A stretch of DNA of 64,000 bases from Pratylenchus scribneri (Eukaryota > Nematoda > Chromadorea > Rhabditida > Pratylenchidae), in the NCBI GenBank assembly GCA_030063045.1, contig JAQSEB010000045.1, positions 1,426,001 through 1,490,000 on the forward strand. The letters are read 5' to 3'. Below, one piece after another: positions 62,649 to 64,000 of the stretch; the first letter of the stretch is position 1; every line of letters begins with the position of its first letter. Position numbers and translations under genes: made by a program. The notes beneath the pieces were generated by a model, which saw only the letters and a program-made list of their open reading frames with translations, ran no database searches and was not told the origin of the DNA.

Positions 62649-64000
62649 ATGTCGAGAACCAGAGACAGCAAAGGGAGGTTTGTGAGCAACGCAAAAATTT
62701 CGGAGGTTGAAAACAGTGATGATAACAATTCAAACACTGAACAAAATCCGGAAGACAATTTGCAAGCCATTGAAAATCCTATAACTGACAATGGTCATGA
62801 CAATGGAAATAATTTGTTGGATGAGATGAGGACTTTAATTGGACGAATTGAACAGAACCAAAATGAGCATGCACAAGCAATGCAAAATCGATTGCAACAA
62901 GTTGAAACTGTGCAACAAACGATTCAAGATCGTTTTCAACAATTTGAAAATGTTCAAGAGAATAGGATGGAAAATTTGAGGAGAGAATTAAATGACCAGT
63001 TGAGCGAAAAATTGGAAAATTTGGAAACCCGTTTAGCGGGAAGAATTGGCAATGATTTTGGAGAAGATTTGGATAATTTTGGAAGAATTAATGATGGAAT
63101 TGGTGTTGGGAAAAATAATGGCAATGGAAAGAAAAATGGTGGCATGCAAAATACGATGTTTGATGGTCAAAATCCACCCTTGAATTTCGGGTTAATGGGA
63201 AAATCTCGACAGACAGAATTATTTGTTGGTGGAACAAGCAGTTCACAAAATCAAGGTGGAGCGAACGAAATTGTCGGCGCACTCAAAGAAATGGTTTTGG
63301 GCATGGAAAAGCGAACATCCGAGCTTATAAGAGCCAACGAATGCCAACAATTTGCCCAACTTTCCGCCACAATAAAAGATTTGTCAGGCAATGAAGGACG
63401 CACCCAAATTTTGAATTATTTTTCAAACCTGGAGACCATAACTGAAGGTTGGACAAATCAGCGAAGAGCCAAATTGGTTGGGACACATCTGATTGGTCAA
63501 TGCCGAGTGATTTTTGAAGGTTTGAGTGCCGCAGAAAGAAATGATTATACCCAAATTAAAAATGCCATTTTGCGAAGCGGTGGTGGAAATAATGCACTTC
63601 GTTATTCGGCACAAGGAAAGTTATATTCGGGTTTAAGACCTGAACTCAATGAAAACCTTCGAGAATTTGGCATTAAAATTTTGGCAATTGTTCGCGATTC
63701 ATTCATGACAAATGTGCCCGATTCGGCTGTGGAAGATATGGCCAAAGCATATTTTCTCAATTCTATGACAAACCTGCATATTCGAAATTCATTGTCCATG
63801 ATCCACGACAACATGAAATACCACCAGCTTATAGATAAGGCAGAAGAAATGCGGGAAAGATCAATGATTAATTTTGGAATACAAAATTCAAACCTGAATT
63901 CACTGCCAATCTCAAATAATAGAATACCGAATAATTCAACAATCTCATCCGAAAACAAGTTGAATGGCACTGAACAATTCAAAACCAGTGCCAATACAAC
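62649..64000 (+). CDS. LTR-retrotransposon gag-like polyprotein, cut by window edge
   Basis: One long open frame from ATG 62649 (MSRTRDSKGRFVSN) to the end of the window, at least 450 residues with no stop. The N-terminal part is acidic and Asn-rich. A coiled-coil stretch follows (RIEQNQNEHAQAMQNRLQQ... to ENLETRLAG). Next is a Gly/Asn-rich linker, then a helical capsid-like domain: GNEGRTQILNYFSNLETITE, WTNQRRAKLVGTHLIGQC and YSGLRPELNENLREFGIKI. This resembles the gag capsid region of nematode Ty3/gypsy- or BEL-type elements, where a coiled coil precedes the capsid. Protease, RT and nucleocapsid knuckles would lie beyond the window. A domesticated gag gene is an alternative. Confidence 0.7.
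   Translation, partial: MSRTRDSKGRFVSNAKISEVENSDDNNSNTEQNPEDNLQAIENPITDNGHDNGNNLLDEMRTLIGRIEQNQNEHAQAMQNRLQQVETVQQTIQDRFQQFENVQENRMENLRRELNDQLSEKLENLETRLAGRIGNDFGEDLDNFGRINDGIGVGKNNGNGKKNGGMQNTMFDGQNPPLNFGLMGKSRQTELFVGGTSSSQNQGGANEIVGALKEMVLGMEKRTSELIRANECQQFAQLSATIKDLSGNEGRTQILNYFSNLETITEGWTNQRRAKLVGTHLIGQCRVIFEGLSAAERNDYTQIKNAILRSGGGNNALRYSAQGKLYSGLRPELNENLREFGIKILAIVRDSFMTNVPDSAVEDMAKAYFLNSMTNLHIRNSLSMIHDNMKYHQLIDKAEEMRERSMINFGIQNSNLNSLPISNNRIPNNSTISSENKLNGTEQFKTSANT

Overview
The window is AT-rich eukaryotic DNA from a nematode, most likely a plant parasite of the Tylenchina and perhaps Meloidogyne-like. The evidence is many short introns (mostly 30-60 bp, T-rich, ending TTTTCAG), an astacin metalloprotease with EGF and CUB modules, a divergent nuclear hormone receptor, an EGO-1/RRF-1-type RNA-dependent RNA polymerase, a UDP-glycosyltransferase and a secreted SPRY-domain protein of the SPRYSEC kind. 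The species call is inference.

The centrepiece is a complete Maverick/Polinton element (polintovirus-like) at 5281-25044. It has two 468-bp terminal inverted repeats (about seven mismatches by eye), AGT...ACT ends and a 6-bp TATATA target duplication. It is visibly richer in G+C than its flanks. The rightward half carries, in order, a packaging ATPase, a small basic protein, a virion-associated-type protein, an integrase with chromodomain, a penton-like minor capsid protein with a large Gln-rich coiled-coil insert, a pVI-like small protein, the double-jelly-roll major capsid protein, an adenain-like protease, a type I membrane glycoprotein with a PTAP tail motif, an unknown ORF, and a protein with an Argonaute PAZ-like domain. 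The leftward half carries a protein-primed family B DNA polymerase in about 16 exons and a small unknown ORF. CTATATAAR boxes before five transcription units look like a shared promoter. The two features most unlike a textbook Polinton are the PAZ-like protein (possible RNAi interference) and the envelope-like protein with an ESCRT late-domain motif. Two defects are visible: the protease lacks its usual catalytic acid, and one polymerase intron just before motif C ends in CG instead of AG.

Left flank (1-5280): leftward exons of a Cys-rich gene, an astacin (HExxHxxGxxHE, SVMHY) and unidentified exons that the Polinton may interrupt within an intron. Right flank (25051-36473): unidentified exons, a small Cys-rich secreted peptide locus, the SPRY gene between two copies of a dispersed repeat, an F-box-like gene, an orphan nuclear-receptor zinc-finger exon and an acidic coiled-coil gene.

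36474-44371 is the leftward RdRP gene, the enzyme that amplifies small RNAs in nematodes. One intron holds about 33 copies of a 27-bp repeat and another an 860-bp foldback element. 44372-64000 holds a membrane protein, a UGT with a decayed copy of its own 3' end, a nuclear receptor, an Ala/Cys-rich secreted protein, a secreted protein of unknown family and, at the right edge, the start of an LTR-retrotransposon gag. Intergenic DNA is full of foldback and dispersed repeats.

All functions come from reading motifs by eye. Exon borders are inferred from GT/AG signals and reading frame, and no database search was possible.
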